Assembly: GCA_023376005.1 (NCBI GenBank)
Contig: CM042148.1
Coordinates: forward strand, 65,617,622 to 65,681,621
DNA length: 64,000 nucleotides
From: Doryteuthis pealeii
Taxonomy: Eukaryota > Mollusca > Cephalopoda > Myopsida > Loliginidae
Direction: 5' to 3'
Every line of letters begins with the position of its first letter. Position 1 is the stretch's first letter. A program made the position numbers and the translations under genes. A model generated the notes under the pieces. The model had not been told where the DNA came from, searched no databases, and was given only the letters and a program-made list of their open reading frames with translations. Of this stretch, positions 1 through 10,770 are shown in pieces.

Positions 1-540
1 GAATTAAAGTATTTTTCTCCTTTATCAGAACGGAAACACAAGACAATTCTATATTTCTTTTTAATTTAATTCTCAATTTCTATAGATTTGCCTTGTTTTT
101 GTTTTTTGTTTTTTTTTCTTTTCCTTTTTGATTTATTTTACTTCGCAGACAAATTCTGCTTTGATTTTTGCGATCCATTTTAAGATTTTCAAAATAATTT
201 GATAATCTTCGCCTCTGTTTTTTTTAAATATTTTCAATTGTCTCTTATTTGGTCTATCAATACGCTTAATTAATTGCAAGTGATCTAGTAAATAAACAAA
301 AAAAATTAGTGATTAAAAATCAAATAACAAAACAAAACAAACAGTCGGCTGATTTTCTCCGAGCAATGTCACGTGGTAAAGAAACGAAAAGTTCTTGTTG
401 CTGTGCTTCGTTAGTCATGACCTTTATCAGATATCCTGACGCCTAGACAAACCCATTTCAAAACTTTACTGATTTATCTTCTTTGCAATAATTCATTTAA
501 TGAATATCTTTTAATCGAAAACCGTAATTCACTATTGTTA
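1..540. other. AT-rich sequence without a recognisable gene
   Basis: No extended reading frame, RNA gene or repeat unit could be supported here. The stretch has T-runs and A-runs near 100-120 and 300, and simple AT-rich text leading into the trinucleotide array that follows. Confidence 0.5.
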
Positions 541-570
541 TTTTTCTTCTTCTTCTTCTTCTTCTTCTTC

Positions 571-619
<49 letters not shown>

Positions 620-620
620 C
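541..620. repeat. (TTC)n followed by (TTA)n microsatellite
   Basis: About ten TTC units pass directly into more than fifteen TTA units. Open frames across it (poly-Ile and poly-Arg on the minus strand) are artefacts of the repeat. Similar (TTA)n runs in this window are tails of LINE fragments, but no LINE sequence adjoins this one. Confidence 0.9.
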
Positions 621-703
621 TTCATCAGTGTCATTGCATTCTGAAATAGTATTTTTTTCTCTCTTTTGCTTGAAGTAAAAAAATATATCTCGAATAATCG
701 ATA

Positions 704-1180
704 CAGACTGTTATTATTTACCGGTGTCAACATTATTATCATTATTATCATTCTGCCTTTGTTGTGACCTACATCAGGTACACTCAAGGGCGTCCCATTG
801 TGGTGTAATGGTTAGCAAGCTAGTCTCGCAGATCCATTACAGACTGTTATTATTTACCGGTGTCAACATTATTATCCTTATTATCATTCTGCCTTTGTTG
901 TGACCTACATCAGGTACACTCAAGGGCGTCCCATTGTGGTGTAATGGTTAGCAAGCTAGTCTCGCAGATCCATTACAGACTGTTATTATTTACCCGTGTC
1001 AACATTATTATCATTATTATCATTCTGCCTTTGTTGTGACCTACATCAGGTATACCCATTGTGGTGTAATGCTTAGAAAGCTAGTTTCGTAGATCCATTA
1101 TTACTGAATAGCGAGTTCGATTTTCGCTGTATGGCCCATACTTGAGGCCTTGTGAAGTAGTGTTAATAAAAACCCTGTTA
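704..1180 (+). repeat. Three tandem 136-bp units containing a tRNA-like sequence
   Basis: The text beginning CAGACTGTTATTATTTACC recurs at 704, 840 and 976, a period of 136 bp. Each unit ends with a tRNA-like 5' half (GTGGTGTAATGGTTAGCAAG, resembling a Pol III A box). Only the third continues into a B-box-like GAGTTCGATTTTC near 1115. The first two units therefore look like duplications of the upstream flank plus the SINE head, and the third is the only one with both promoter boxes. Whether this is a SINE tandem or a decayed tRNA gene cannot be settled by eye. Confidence 0.65.
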
Positions 1181-1320
1181 ATTTTCCATGGGTTCTCCCA
1201 AAATCTTTTTGAATTTTAATTATTTTACACTACAATACAAAATACCCGTTCATTATGTAACATAGACTTATGCACTAAAACATATTTTCAGACCAGACTT
1301 AGCATCTAAAACCAACGGTT

Positions 1321-1814
1321 TGTTAGGATTACTGTCCTTACTTGCTACGGTTCTACTATTTGATCCCAGGAGACACAAAAAGTAATTACATCCTGTATCT
1401 GCCAATAATCACAAGGTGGTATGGCCTACAGCCTTATAAAAGACGACGTGGCAAGTAAAAACTATCTCTCTTGGTGGTTTCTGGCTCGACAAGCAACAAG
1501 CAAATTAACTACCTTCTCACTGTTCACCAAGTAAACAGGGGAGTTTGACGCCCCACTGGCCTCGTGTGCACTGCATATGCTTTCCATGTAGGTTTTTTTA
1601 AACTTTCATTCTGTATCAGCCACCTATCAAGGACTCAACACTTTCTCTACTAAAGACTCCTTTTCATATCAAGACATTTCACTCATACAACTCTGTATAA
1701 ATTCTTGCTGATATCTATTGTCATGTTTGTATCCTATTCTATTAAGTTTGTTCAGTCAATAAAATATTCTTATTATTACTTCGTCGTGAATTACTCGCGC
1801 CTTTATTCTGTACA
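1321..1814 (+). mobile_element. LTR-like unit (possible solo LTR)
   Basis: The segment begins TGTTAGGATTACTG and ends CTGTACA. It has a TATA-like TATAAAAG at 1435-1442 and an AATAAA polyadenylation signal at 1758-1763, about 320 bp downstream. That order (TG start, TATA, AATAAA, CA end) fits the U3-R-U5 layout of a retrotransposon LTR. No matching flanking target duplication, primer-binding site or second LTR is visible, so the boundaries and the assignment are tentative. Confidence 0.35.
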
Positions 1815-1920
1815 AAGAAACGATATGCAACAAACCATCTTTCTTCTTTAGTGTTGTTCATTGTTTGAGATATGTTGTTAAAACATTGAAACTTACATTG
1901 TTTCTAGGCCTCACCTAATT

Positions 1921-2415
1921 GCATGACAAATGCAAGGACACCAAATTAGCTAATGACAAATGCAAGACACCAAATCAGCTAATGACAAAAGCAAGACACC
2001 AAATTAGCCAATGACAAATGCAAGACACCAAATAAGCTATTGACAAAAGCAAGACACCAAATTAGCCAATGACAAATGCAAGATACCAAATCAGATAATG
2101 ACAAAAGCAAGACACCAAATCAGCCAATGACAAATGCAATATACCAAATTAGTGCTTGACAAATGCAAGGACACCAAATTAGCTAATGACAAATGCAAGA
2201 CACCAAATAAGCTAATGGCAAAAGCAAGACACCAAATTAGACAATGACAAATGCAAGACACCAAATAAGCTATTGACAAAAGCAAGACACCAAATCAGCT
2301 AATGACAAATGCAAGACACCAAATAAGCCAATAGACCTTAAATTAGCCAATGATAAATGCAATATACCAAATTAGTGCTTGACAAATGCCGGACACCAAA
2401 TTAGTGCTTGCAAGA
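1921..2415. repeat. 29-bp minisatellite, about 17 units
   Basis: Units of 29 bp contain GACAAATGCAAGACACCAAA and alternate between AATGCAAG and AAAGCAAG versions, with ends TTAGCT, TCAGCT or AAGCTA. Some units are damaged: one has a GGACACC insertion and one near 2330 is shortened. The minus-strand frame across part of it is a by-product of the repeat and not a gene. Confidence 0.9.
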
Positions 2416-2454
2416 GAAACCAGTCTTCCCTAATATTTTCTCGTAGCTGGTGGA

Positions 2455-2575
2455 AGAAGAAACGTATTAATGCCTTTCCTAAAGGCCTTAGCGTAAAGTG
2501 AAATGGAAACAGCCTCATCCAAGAACTGGGGTTCCCAATTCCATTTACTTCGATGATAACAATTACGCCTTATTA
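2455..2575 (-). mobile_element. Degenerate SINE-A fragment
   Basis: Read on the minus strand, the sequence follows the SINE-A body seen elsewhere here: a box with GAACC, the GTTTCCATTTCAC segment, then CGCTAAGGCCTTTAGG in place of the usual GCGCTAATACCCTTGGG. Identity to better copies is low and both ends are lost. Confidence 0.45.
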
Positions 2576-2689
2576 TATCAAGGATATCAAACCTATTTGT
2601 CATTGCTTGATAGGGACTATATATCCCCTACTTCACAAGCCTTTTTGATAAGTTGGCAAAAAAGTAACTGTGTCTTGATATTGCGCACC

Positions 2690-3140
2690 GTCAACAGTAG
2701 GCAACATTTGACTTGGGCCATTATTTGGACTAGATGGGCGTCAGAGTGGCCATCTCCGATCAATCGGCTGGCTATGTCAAGCCCTATCACCTATAAGATT
2801 GTCCCAACACTATTGCTCCTATGACAAGCCCCAACCCTTTTTATCATATGGATGCAAGAAGGCGGTGGCTGATAGTCTTTATTTCCTGGGCATGACGTTA
2901 AATTCTAACTGATGGTGAGGTTCCAGTTCTGGAGGTCTGGGGAATGTGGAGCACACCTTCATCAACATTGCTCCCACGTCCACTCTGACCCGGAGTGGTA
3001 GTACCTCTTGGGGTCCTATCTATTTAAATAGAAAAATGTGTTTATAAAAATATTGAGTATCCATTAAGAACGAATTTATTTCAAATCTTTGTCGGGATTA
3101 AATGACCCACTGAGATTGATATGCCGTAAAACAAAACAAA
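2690..3140 (+). mobile_element. LINE relic, family C, with 3' stem-loop tail
   Basis: Matches the same family at 43795-44575 (+) and 33340-34140 (-): shared blocks include AAGATTGTCCCAACACTATTG, CTTTATTTCCTGGGCATGA and TGACCCGGAG. It ends about 3090-3130 with AAATGACCCACTGAG, GATATGCCGTAAAAC and an A/C-rich run. This GGCAT..CCC..GGG..ATGCC stem-loop plus AAAC tail is typical of the 3' ends of several animal LINEs. No reading frame survives. Clade assignment (Jockey/I-like) is inferred from the tail only. Confidence 0.5.
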
Positions 3141-3216
3141 TCAAACCAATAAACAGTAGGCGTTACACAATCGAGACTGCCGGTAATAATTTGCAAATAA
3201 TAGGCAGACTACAAAA

Positions 3217-3460
3217 GGCCGGCTCAGTCAGCAGAGCGTTCGATAGAGCGTTCGGCTAGGAATCACAAGGTTCCTGGTTCGATAGCGACCCTCGCCAACT
3301 CAGCGTATGAGTAGCACAGGGATATGTGCGGTAAATGGAAGAGCTGATGGTAGGTGTGGCGCTCCACTTCAGACAGTAAAAACAATCTCCTTGGTCTAGC
3401 GCTAGAGAAAAGGGGATAGACTTCCTCGATGTATGGCCGATACCGACATTTGGCCGCCCC
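3217..3460 (+). mobile_element. SINE-B, tRNA-derived, full-length copy
   Basis: Starts GGCCGGCTCAGTCAGCAGAGCG (A-box-like) and has GGTTCCTGGTTCGATAGCGA (B box GGTTCGA). The body is shared by all SINE-B copies (GCGTATGAGTAGCACAGGGA, GCTGATGGTAGGTGTGGCGC, CTAGCGCTAGAGAAAAGGGG) and ends TGGCCGCCCC. It has a short duplication of GAGCGTTCG inside the head (3235-3254). Other copies lie at 9.7, 33.1, 33.5, 45.4, 46.0, 52.2 and 52.6 kb. Confidence 0.85.
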
Positions 3461-4505
<1,045 letters not shown>

Positions 4506-4526
4506 TGACAAGTTCTTTCTTTTTTG

Positions 4527-4530
<4 letters not shown>

Positions 4531-4578
<48 letters not shown>
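4531..4578. repeat. (ATT)n array
   Basis: About sixteen ATT triplets on the right side of the LINE fragment. They may be the tail of a second, otherwise lost insertion. Confidence 0.85.
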
Positions 4579-4680
4579 TTGCTTGAAGGCAATTACAATG
4601 CGTATATCGCATAAAATTCGATAATTATAGTAAATAAACATGATAAGTGAATTTCGGCAAAGGATCGTTCGGTCTGTAGA

Positions 4681-4726
4681 ACATCGTACAGACTGTTTCG
4701 ACTTTATTAAGTCTCATCAGCGATGT
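4681..4726 (-). ncRNA. Type I hammerhead ribozyme motif
   Basis: On the minus strand: stem I ACATCG, core CTGATGA, stem II GACTT-AATA-AAGTC, GAAA, stem III ACAG-T-CTGT, cleavage nucleotide A, then stem I partner CGATGT. All three stems pair without mismatch and every invariant core base is present. Predicted cleavage lies between plus-strand positions 4687 and 4686. A damaged copy in the opposite orientation lies at 4820-4850, so the locus is an inverted pair around a tRNA-like segment. Hammerheads of this short-stem-III type are known from Penelope-like elements and animal retrozymes. Confidence 0.8.
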
Positions 4727-4737
4727 ATACGGTCTGT

Positions 4738-4853
4738 ACCGTGGCGGAGACAGTGTGGTTTCTGACTATGCCTGTTGAGGTCCCGGTTTCGATTTCTGTC
4801 GGAGGGAAATCGTTAGTATACATCGCTAATAAGACTTAATAAAGTTTTTCCAC
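4738..4853 (+). mobile_element. tRNA-like head followed by hammerhead relic
   Basis: GTGGCGGAGACAGTGTGG (A-box-like) at 4741 and GGTTTCGATTT (B-box-like) at 4785-4795 form a tRNA-like head. From 4820 the sequence ACATCG-CTAATAA-GACTTAATAAAGT repeats the hammerhead found on the other strand at 4681-4726, but CTGATGA has become CTAATAA (both G to A) and GAAA is lost. The spacing from B box to ribozyme stem I is 24 nt, as in the 9.4-kb element. Confidence 0.55.
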
Positions 4854-5234
4854 TCACTTCCAGGAGTTTCTTTGGTAGCGTATTTTTCAAGACAATATAT
4901 TCAGCAATATTTTGTATTGGATACGCCGATACGACTTTTTTACTTAATTAATTTTGGATATTATTATTTATGTTTCTTACTTAATTACGATAAATAAAAT
5001 TCAAAAACAGAAAGAAAAACCGAAAAAAAAACGAACAAAAGAATTACAGCGGGAAAGTTCCACTGAAGCAAATAGTTTTCCCAAAATACACAGATTAATT
5101 TGATCGATTGGTTTTAATGGCATGTCAACACATATAGGGCTATTTTATGCTTATAGTTTAAAATGCAATTATGGTACTTTTTGAGCAATTTTTACTTAAG
5201 CATTTTTGGCAACATACCCACATTGACATTGAGC

Positions 5235-5760
5235 ACACATTTGGTGAAAGTGAGACTTCAGAGAGAAGAGATGTTAGAGAGAGAGATTAGAGAGAGAGAG
5301 AGAGACAGATTAGAGACTTACTTGGAGAGGAGTTCTTATTTGCTTCTTGCTGTTCCTTCTACCATCTCCTCCGGCTGCCATCTTGTTGTCTAGTTGGATA
5401 CTTCTATTTAGCTTCTTCTTAACTAAGGACTGTTTCTTTTGGCTAGTTGGTCATTGCAATTGAATTAACAAGACATTTTTGTTACTTGATCAAGTTTTTA
5501 TTTTATCTAGCCCATGATTCTTATTCGCCGCGCAAGAAGACTAGCCTCAGCACGTCTGAACTCTTTGACGGCCTGGCTAAATCTCTAAACTATCACCTCT
5601 CATTCCTCCTTTCTCCCCTTTGCCACGTATCATTCCACGTCCAATCAAAACAATGCCACGCATCTATGCTGACATCATCATTCAAATTTTTCTATTACAA
5701 CACACACACCACCAGTCAAAATTTTCCATAAATAATCACTCAGACCACCCTTATGGTTCC
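5235..5760 (-). repeat. Dispersed repeat family D with (GA)n
   Basis: The reverse complement matches 34300-34800 and 53400-54010: shared blocks include GGGCTAGATAAAATAAAA, CTTGATCAA, AACAAAAATGTCTTGT, TAGTTAAGAAGAAG and a downstream (TC)n array followed by GAAGTCTC and ATGTCAATGTGGGTATGT. On the minus strand this copy reads ATGGCAGCCGGAGG and ends CTCCAAGTAAGT, which looks like a short coding start plus a splice donor. The element class is unknown; an LTR retrotransposon leader is possible. Confidence 0.5.
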
Positions 5761-6335
5761 ACGTCATGTCCCTTGTGTCACACAGCTACATGATATCAAG
5801 TAATTTGTACAGTTGTATGGTTTTAAGAATTGCTATTGAATACGAATCATTTTTTAAACAGATCTGTTTTACTCATAGATGGAACCTGATTGTAATGTCA
5901 ATGATGGGGTATTTCACACTACTCATATCTACAGAACTGGAGCCTCACCATCAGATGTTGTTAAGTGTCATATCCAGGACACCCCTCGTTTTAGAGGGAG
6001 TTTTTACCCCTCTGCAGCGTATTCTAAGCCCCACCAACAGGGCTGGAATATATTGCGATGAAGTGCAGAAAAGATGGTCCTTTACCAAGCAACCATGTCT
6101 ATTAATGATGACTTAACAAAAAAAACTGTTGTAAAAGAATGCAATTCCTGGACCCCTTAGCACTAGGCATACGATAACTCAAAACCGGTGTTGTGTAGGG
6201 GCCAAGGACGAGTTGTAGTAGTAGTCGTTAGTCGTAGTAGCCGTCGTTAGTTCTGAGTAACAACATACGAAAGTCGTTTAGTAAAAAATGGTTTGTTTAT
6301 TTATTTCTAGGCTCATGGGTTTTTTTTCAGAGAGA

Positions 6336-6372
<37 letters not shown>

Positions 6373-7600
6373 AGGTCAACCTATTCTAACGTAAATCATG
6401 TTCGGTACTACTATGCGAAACACATCACGGGGGTAACCCAGGAAGCCCCGCCTGCCCCTTACGAAGGCCCAGCCGAAAAAAAGACCGATTTTTCTCTTCT
6501 TCCGTTTGTGGTCCCGGGGGTGGGGGAAGGGATACTTCCGTTTTTATTTTTCAATCTAGTTCCGAGGTCACTGATCGGTCAATGGCTGGCACCCGTTCAG
6601 TGTTTACCCTTCCAAATATTAACCTATTTTGTTCTTATTTCTTTTTCTTCTCTTTCTCCAGAAATCCGTTTACCGTTTTCTTTTCAATCCGCCAAATTTT
6701 CCGTCGACCATAATGATTACGCTACACTGGTTGATATCCCATTAAACTTCATCAACCAACCAAACAAACCATTAACTTCTGAATTCTAAAAAGAACTTGT
6801 TCAGTAGCCAAGAAGAAGAAAAAAAGATAATATAAAAAAAGGCGGTGTTATTCCATTGATAGCGTCAGTCTATTCATGAAAATGCTTTTATTGACTAACC
6901 GGTAACTTCTCACTGCCATCTTTTCTTCTCGGTCGGTGGTCGCTTCTTGCTGTTCCATCTTTCATCGTGAAAACTTGCAGGAGATTCCGAAGTCGTCTTG
7001 AAGCCATGGTTGAAACCAAGGGTGATGTCTTGGAATAAATTCAATCTATAGTATCTCAAGATATTTTCATCTAATTTTGGTAAATATATCTGATAAAGTG
7101 ATATGCCAGTGCAGGACCGTAGCAGAGATAAAAGATGGTTTGATTTGTTTGTGGCATTGGGGTTGGGCCGGGAGGTAACAACATTTAGAATCTGGCTTTA
7201 AGTTATCAAAAGCCGCCAACATGGTGAACGGCAAGTACATTTAAAATTTCCAATACGTATAGAAAATAGCATTTTCGTACATTCCAATTTCAGTATAATA
7301 AAGGATCCTCTATCAGTTAACTAATATTTTAACACGGGGTTATTTATAATAAAAACGCAGCTGACCTAATGACAAAATATTCTGTTATTGGAGTTTTATG
7401 AAAATTATATTATATTATATATTATTATATTATATCATTATAGCTTCTTCTTTGTTGTATACTTTCTATTGTTAAAATAATTTTACAAGCGGTAATTTTT
7501 TGTGGGGCAAGGCCCACCCCGGCTGCTATGGCCCTATAGTATCATTTTCATTTTTGGGTAATTTAGACAATATCGCACACTGAATATGTATTTATTCTAG
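5761..7600. other. No gene recognised; contains a (GA)n run
   Basis: A (GA)n array lies at about 6331-6370 and a short AT-rich run at 7408-7440. Frames of up to 116 residues (5766-6116) have no recognisable domain and contain SINE-like text, so I do not call them genes. Confidence 0.4.
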
Positions 7601-7649
<49 letters not shown>

Positions 7650-7651
7650 TT
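7601..7651. repeat. (ATT)n, tail of the adjacent LINE fragment
   Basis: Fifteen or so ATT triplets directly beyond the minus-strand LINE 3' end at 7652. Confidence 0.85.
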
Positions 7652-8122
7652 CACTCCATTCATGGTTTTCACACCTGCAGAGTGACAGCAAGTCTCCTCA
7701 GGTCTCCAGGACTCTTCTGAGTATTCCAGCCGATCTCAATAATGCTGTAGTCTGGATGGTCTCGATTCTTCCTCCGATTTTTAATCCAGACTCCTTTTCA
7801 ACCCCTTGGGGATTGTTCCAAGGGCCCCAATCACGATCGGCACGACCTTAACCCCATGTTCCACAGTTTTCTCAGTTATCTGGCAAGGTCCAAGTATTGG
7901 TCGATCTTTTCGTCTTCTTTCATTTTCACTCTGTGATTGGCCGGGACGGCAAAGTTCACGAGATGACAAGTTTTCCTCTTCTTGTCAATCAAATCTAGAT
8001 CCGGTCTCCTGGCCGGGATTAGGTGATCCGTCTGTACCTCAAAGTCCCAGAGAATTTTGTGTGTCTCATTCTCCAGGAGAGATTTAGGTTTTAGTTGAAT
8101 GGTGAAAATTGAATTTCTTGCA
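7652..8122 (-). pseudogene. LINE (R2-like) C-terminal fragment 1
   Basis: Minus-strand frames give LENETHKILWDFEVQTDHLI, then PDLDLIDKKRKTCHLV and DEKIDQYLDLAR (7876-8100), continuing in a shifted frame as VVPIVIGALGTIPKGL (7806-7870). This is the C-terminal region downstream of the CCHC knuckle of R2-like non-LTR retrotransposon proteins. The upstream end is truncated inside an (ATT)n run at 8126. It is a separate insertion from the neighbouring fragment, because the same protein region occurs in both. Confidence 0.8.
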
Positions 8123-8149
8123 CATATTATTATTATTATTATTATTATT

Positions 8150-9172
8150 ATGTTTTCACACCTATCGTAGCAGGTTGTTAACAGGAAGCTAAGTGACAAC
8201 AAGTTTTCTTAGGTCTCCTGGACTCTTCTGAGTATTCTAGCTGATCCCACCAGTGCTGTTGTTTGGATGGTCTTGATTCTTCCTCTGATTTCCAATTCAC
8301 CCAAATTATTTTCTAGAGCTTTTGGGGCCGTTTGAAGGGCACCAATTACAATTGGTACGACCTTTACCTTCATGTTCCACAGTTTCTTCAGTTCTCTAGC
8401 AAGGTCTAATTATTTGTCTAACTTTTAGCTCTCTTTCACTTTAATTCGGTGGTCGACCGGGACGGCAAAATCCACGAGATGACAGGTTCTCTTAGTCTTG
8501 TCGATCAATACTAGGTCCGGTCTTTTGGCCAGTATTAGGTGATCCGTCTGTACCTCGAAGTCCCAGAGAATCTTATGTGTCTGATTCTCTAGGGCAGGAT
8601 CAGGCTTGTGCATATACCATTTAGTTGTATGTTGAAACTTGAATTTCTTGCACAATTCCCAGTGGATTACCTTTCCCACAGAGTCGTAAAGATTCTCGTA
8701 TTCTATTTGTGCTAGTTTGCTGCATTTGCTAATTATGTGATCAATGGTTTCGTCTCTGTCTCCACACATTCTGCACTTGCTATTCTGCTGTGTCTTATCT
8801 ATTTTGTCTTTATATAGTTTGTTCTTATAGCATTGTCTTGTGCAGCGATTATACGTTATTCGGTTTCTCTCAAGGTTTCCTTTTCTTAGCCAAGTCCATG
8901 AATTCTGATGTGATATCTATTGAGTTTGACACTTGAAGTACCCATGTAGTTGTTTTTCTTCCCATTTCTCTTTTTTAGTTGTTGGTGTATTTGTGCTTGT
9001 TAAAATGTTTCAATTGCTTTTCCTGACCCCTGCAATTAATTGTTCCTTATTCTTTATCAATGTATTCGTCAAGAGCTCGGATTGTCTTATCTACACTATC
9101 TTCAATGTTGGCGAGACCTCTTCCCCCTTCTTTGCTTGGAACATATAGTCTGTCTATGTCGTCTCTTATAAT
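8150..9172 (-). pseudogene. LINE (R2-like) C-terminal fragment 2 with CCHC knuckle
   Basis: From the right: DRLYVPSKEGGRGLANIED (about 9095-9165), an interrupted middle, then the knuckle C-R-M-C...H...C (C-x2-C-x8-H-x4-C, 8720-8774), VGKVIHWELCKKFKF and ILWDFEVQTDHLI to 8425. A stop ends the frame at VKES, and the remaining C terminus is recognisable in other frames down to 8150. Several frameshifts make it inactive. An indel-ridden partner lies at 20574-22130. Confidence 0.8.
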
Positions 9173-9197
9173 TATAATTATAATTATAATAATAATA

Positions 9198-9246
<49 letters not shown>

Positions 9247-9255
9247 CATATTCTA

Positions 9256-9288
<33 letters not shown>
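9173..9288. repeat. (ATT)n and (TA)n arrays
   Basis: ATTATA repeats, then about twenty ATT triplets, then (TA)n. They lie between a LINE fragment and the direct repeat that starts at 9288. Confidence 0.85.
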
Positions 9289-9374
9289 ATGATCATTTCT
9301 CCGGAAATTTGATCTCTCAGTGACCGTAAAATACATGTACTTAATAGTTTAAAAACACTAGTCCCCGCAAAAAA

Positions 9375-9540
9375 GCTGTCAGTGGGCGAGGGGATATGAT
9401 ATCGGACTACCATGTGGTCAGTCTGAGTTCGACCCTACCCAAGGAGAGTTGTGTCTAGCCACACTGAAGAGGCATGAAACGCCGAAACACGTGTCTGTGG
9501 ATGACTTATTAATATATGCTCCCATAAATTTGGTAATGAG
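9375..9540 (+). mobile_element. tRNA-headed hammerhead element
   Basis: A tRNA-like head (GTGGGCGAGGGGATATGATA near 9391 and a good B box GAGTTCGACCC at 9425-9435) is followed 24 nt later by a hammerhead ribozyme motif (9459-9500). If transcribed by Pol III from the internal boxes, the RNA would self-cleave close to its 5' domain. It lies between direct repeats and upstream of a truncated SINE-B. Confidence 0.6.
9459..9500 (+). ncRNA. Type I hammerhead ribozyme motif
   Basis: Stem I CCACA, core CTGAAGA (fits CUGANGA, with the variable position 7 = A), stem II GGC-ATGAAAC-GCC, GAAA, stem III ACA-CG-TGT, cleavage nucleotide C, and stem I partner TGTGG. Stem I is a perfect five-base match and the core has no forbidden change. 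Predicted cleavage is between 9495 and 9496. Stem II is only three pairs, so activity in cells may depend on loop contacts or dimerisation. Confidence 0.75.
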
Positions 9541-9663
9541 CTCTCCAATTGGTAATTTAAATTAACTCTCACTACTAAGCAAATAAGCAATGATCATTTC
9601 TCCGCAAATTTGATCTCTCAGTGACCGTAAAATACATTCCTATGTACTTAATAGTTTAAAAAC

Positions 9664-9808
9664 ACCAATGCGGTAAAGTAAGGAGCTGGTGGTAGGTGTG
9701 GCGTACCACCTCAGACGCTAAAATATTCTCCTTGAACTAGCGCTAGTGAAAAGAGGATATACTCCCTCGCTGCATGGCTGATACTGACATTAGACCGCCC
9801 TGACGACT
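9664..9808 (+). mobile_element. SINE-B, 5'-truncated
   Basis: Begins inside the body at GCGGTAAAGTAAGGAGCTGG and runs through CTAGCGCTAGTGAAAAG to GACCGCCCTGACGACTTTAA. The tRNA-like head is absent. A weaker partner lies at about 22380-22470. Confidence 0.75.
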
Positions 9809-10280
9809 TTAATTTTTTTTTTACTTACAGATATATATATATATATATTCAGTGCCAAACTAAAGTTCTCAGCCATACCAAGAAGAGAATGATTTGACAT
9901 TAAATAAACAAGAAGAGCCTACATATCGTTAAACACAAAACCGACCAACCAACCAATTAAGTATGCTACATATTAGGAATAGCATGAATTCTTTGTCTGG
10001 TCAAGAACTTTTCAGCACCCTGTTGTGTATAATATTCTGATAGAATATAATACAATAAAAGCGTATATTTTCTCCCTCCCCTATTCAACTCTTCTGCTTA
10101 TTTATATGAATATGAGGATTCGCATCGAGCAACGTTTGATAAACAAACAGCTGTTTTTGCAAAACAGAAAATAAAATCACGACATTATCAGCCATTTCGA
10201 AATCACTGGTTAAATAGGGCACCTGCCAAGACTAGGAAAATCAAATTCTAACACTACTGAAGATAATCCAATTATTAATA
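9809..10280. other. No gene recognised
   Basis: Contains a short (TA)n run at 9830-9850. The rest is matched by 22490-23005 in contig 2 but resembles no family I know. Confidence 0.4.
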
Positions 10281-10465
10281 TATAAGAAAGAAAGAAAGAA
10301 AGAAAGCAAAGAAGAAAATGAGGTAAGAGAAAACAACGAAAACAGAAAGTGAGCCAGAAAGAAAGAAGTTGGAAAGAAAGAAAGAAAGAAAAAAAAAAAA
10401 AGAAAGAAATGAGGTAAGAGAAAACCACGAAAACAGAAAGTGAGCCAGAAAAAAAGAAGTTGGAC

Positions 10466-10505
<40 letters not shown>

Positions 10506-10685
10506 AGAAATGAGGTAAGAGAAAAACCACGAAAGTGAGCAGAAAGAAAGAAGTGGACAAGAAAGAAAGAAAGAAAGAAGAAAGAAAGAAATGGATAAGG
10601 AAAAAGAAAGAAAGAAATGAAAGAACAAAAGAAGGAAGAAATGAGATAAGAGAAAAGCCAAGAAAACAGAAAGAAATATATATAT

Positions 10686-10758
<73 letters not shown>

Positions 10759-10770
10759 AGCATGAAATAA
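10281..10770 (+). repeat. (AAAG)n array with ~95-bp internal periodicity, then (TA)n(TG)n
   Basis: GAAA-rich text contains repeated blocks around GAGGTAAGAGAAAACCACG and AAAGTGAGCCAGAAAGAAAG (about 10320, 10412 and 10509), so a minisatellite is embedded in the purine tract. The tract ends in (TA)n(TG)n at 10676-10755. Long minus-strand frames (poly-Phe/Ser/Leu) are artefacts. Partner: 23000-23460. Confidence 0.85.

Larger units (their letters stand above)
9288..9665 (+). repeat. Pair of ~75-bp direct repeats flanking a tRNA-like/hammerhead element
   Basis: AATGATCATTTCTCCG...GTTTAAAAACAC occurs at 9288-9358 and again at 9589-9665. The second has six extra bases (TCCTAT) and one substitution. 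They bracket the tRNA-like/hammerhead segment, giving a repeat-to-repeat period of about 301 bp. That is the size range of small retrozyme monomers, although here the ribozyme lies in the interior and not in the repeats. Contig 2 lacks this block at the corresponding place (near 22.2-22.4 kb). Confidence 0.75.

Noticed and set aside
800..1130. Functional tRNA gene
   Set aside because: No complete cloverleaf; A-box-like and B-box-like parts occur but the acceptor and anticodon arms do not pair by eye.
5766..6116. 116-residue plus-strand frame as a gene
   Set aside because: No domain, no conserved partner, and overlapping frames are equally open in AT-rich text.
10210..10763. Minus-strand frames of 116 and 162 residues rich in Phe, Ser and Leu
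   Set aside because: Translation of an (AAAG)n purine tract and a (TG)n array.
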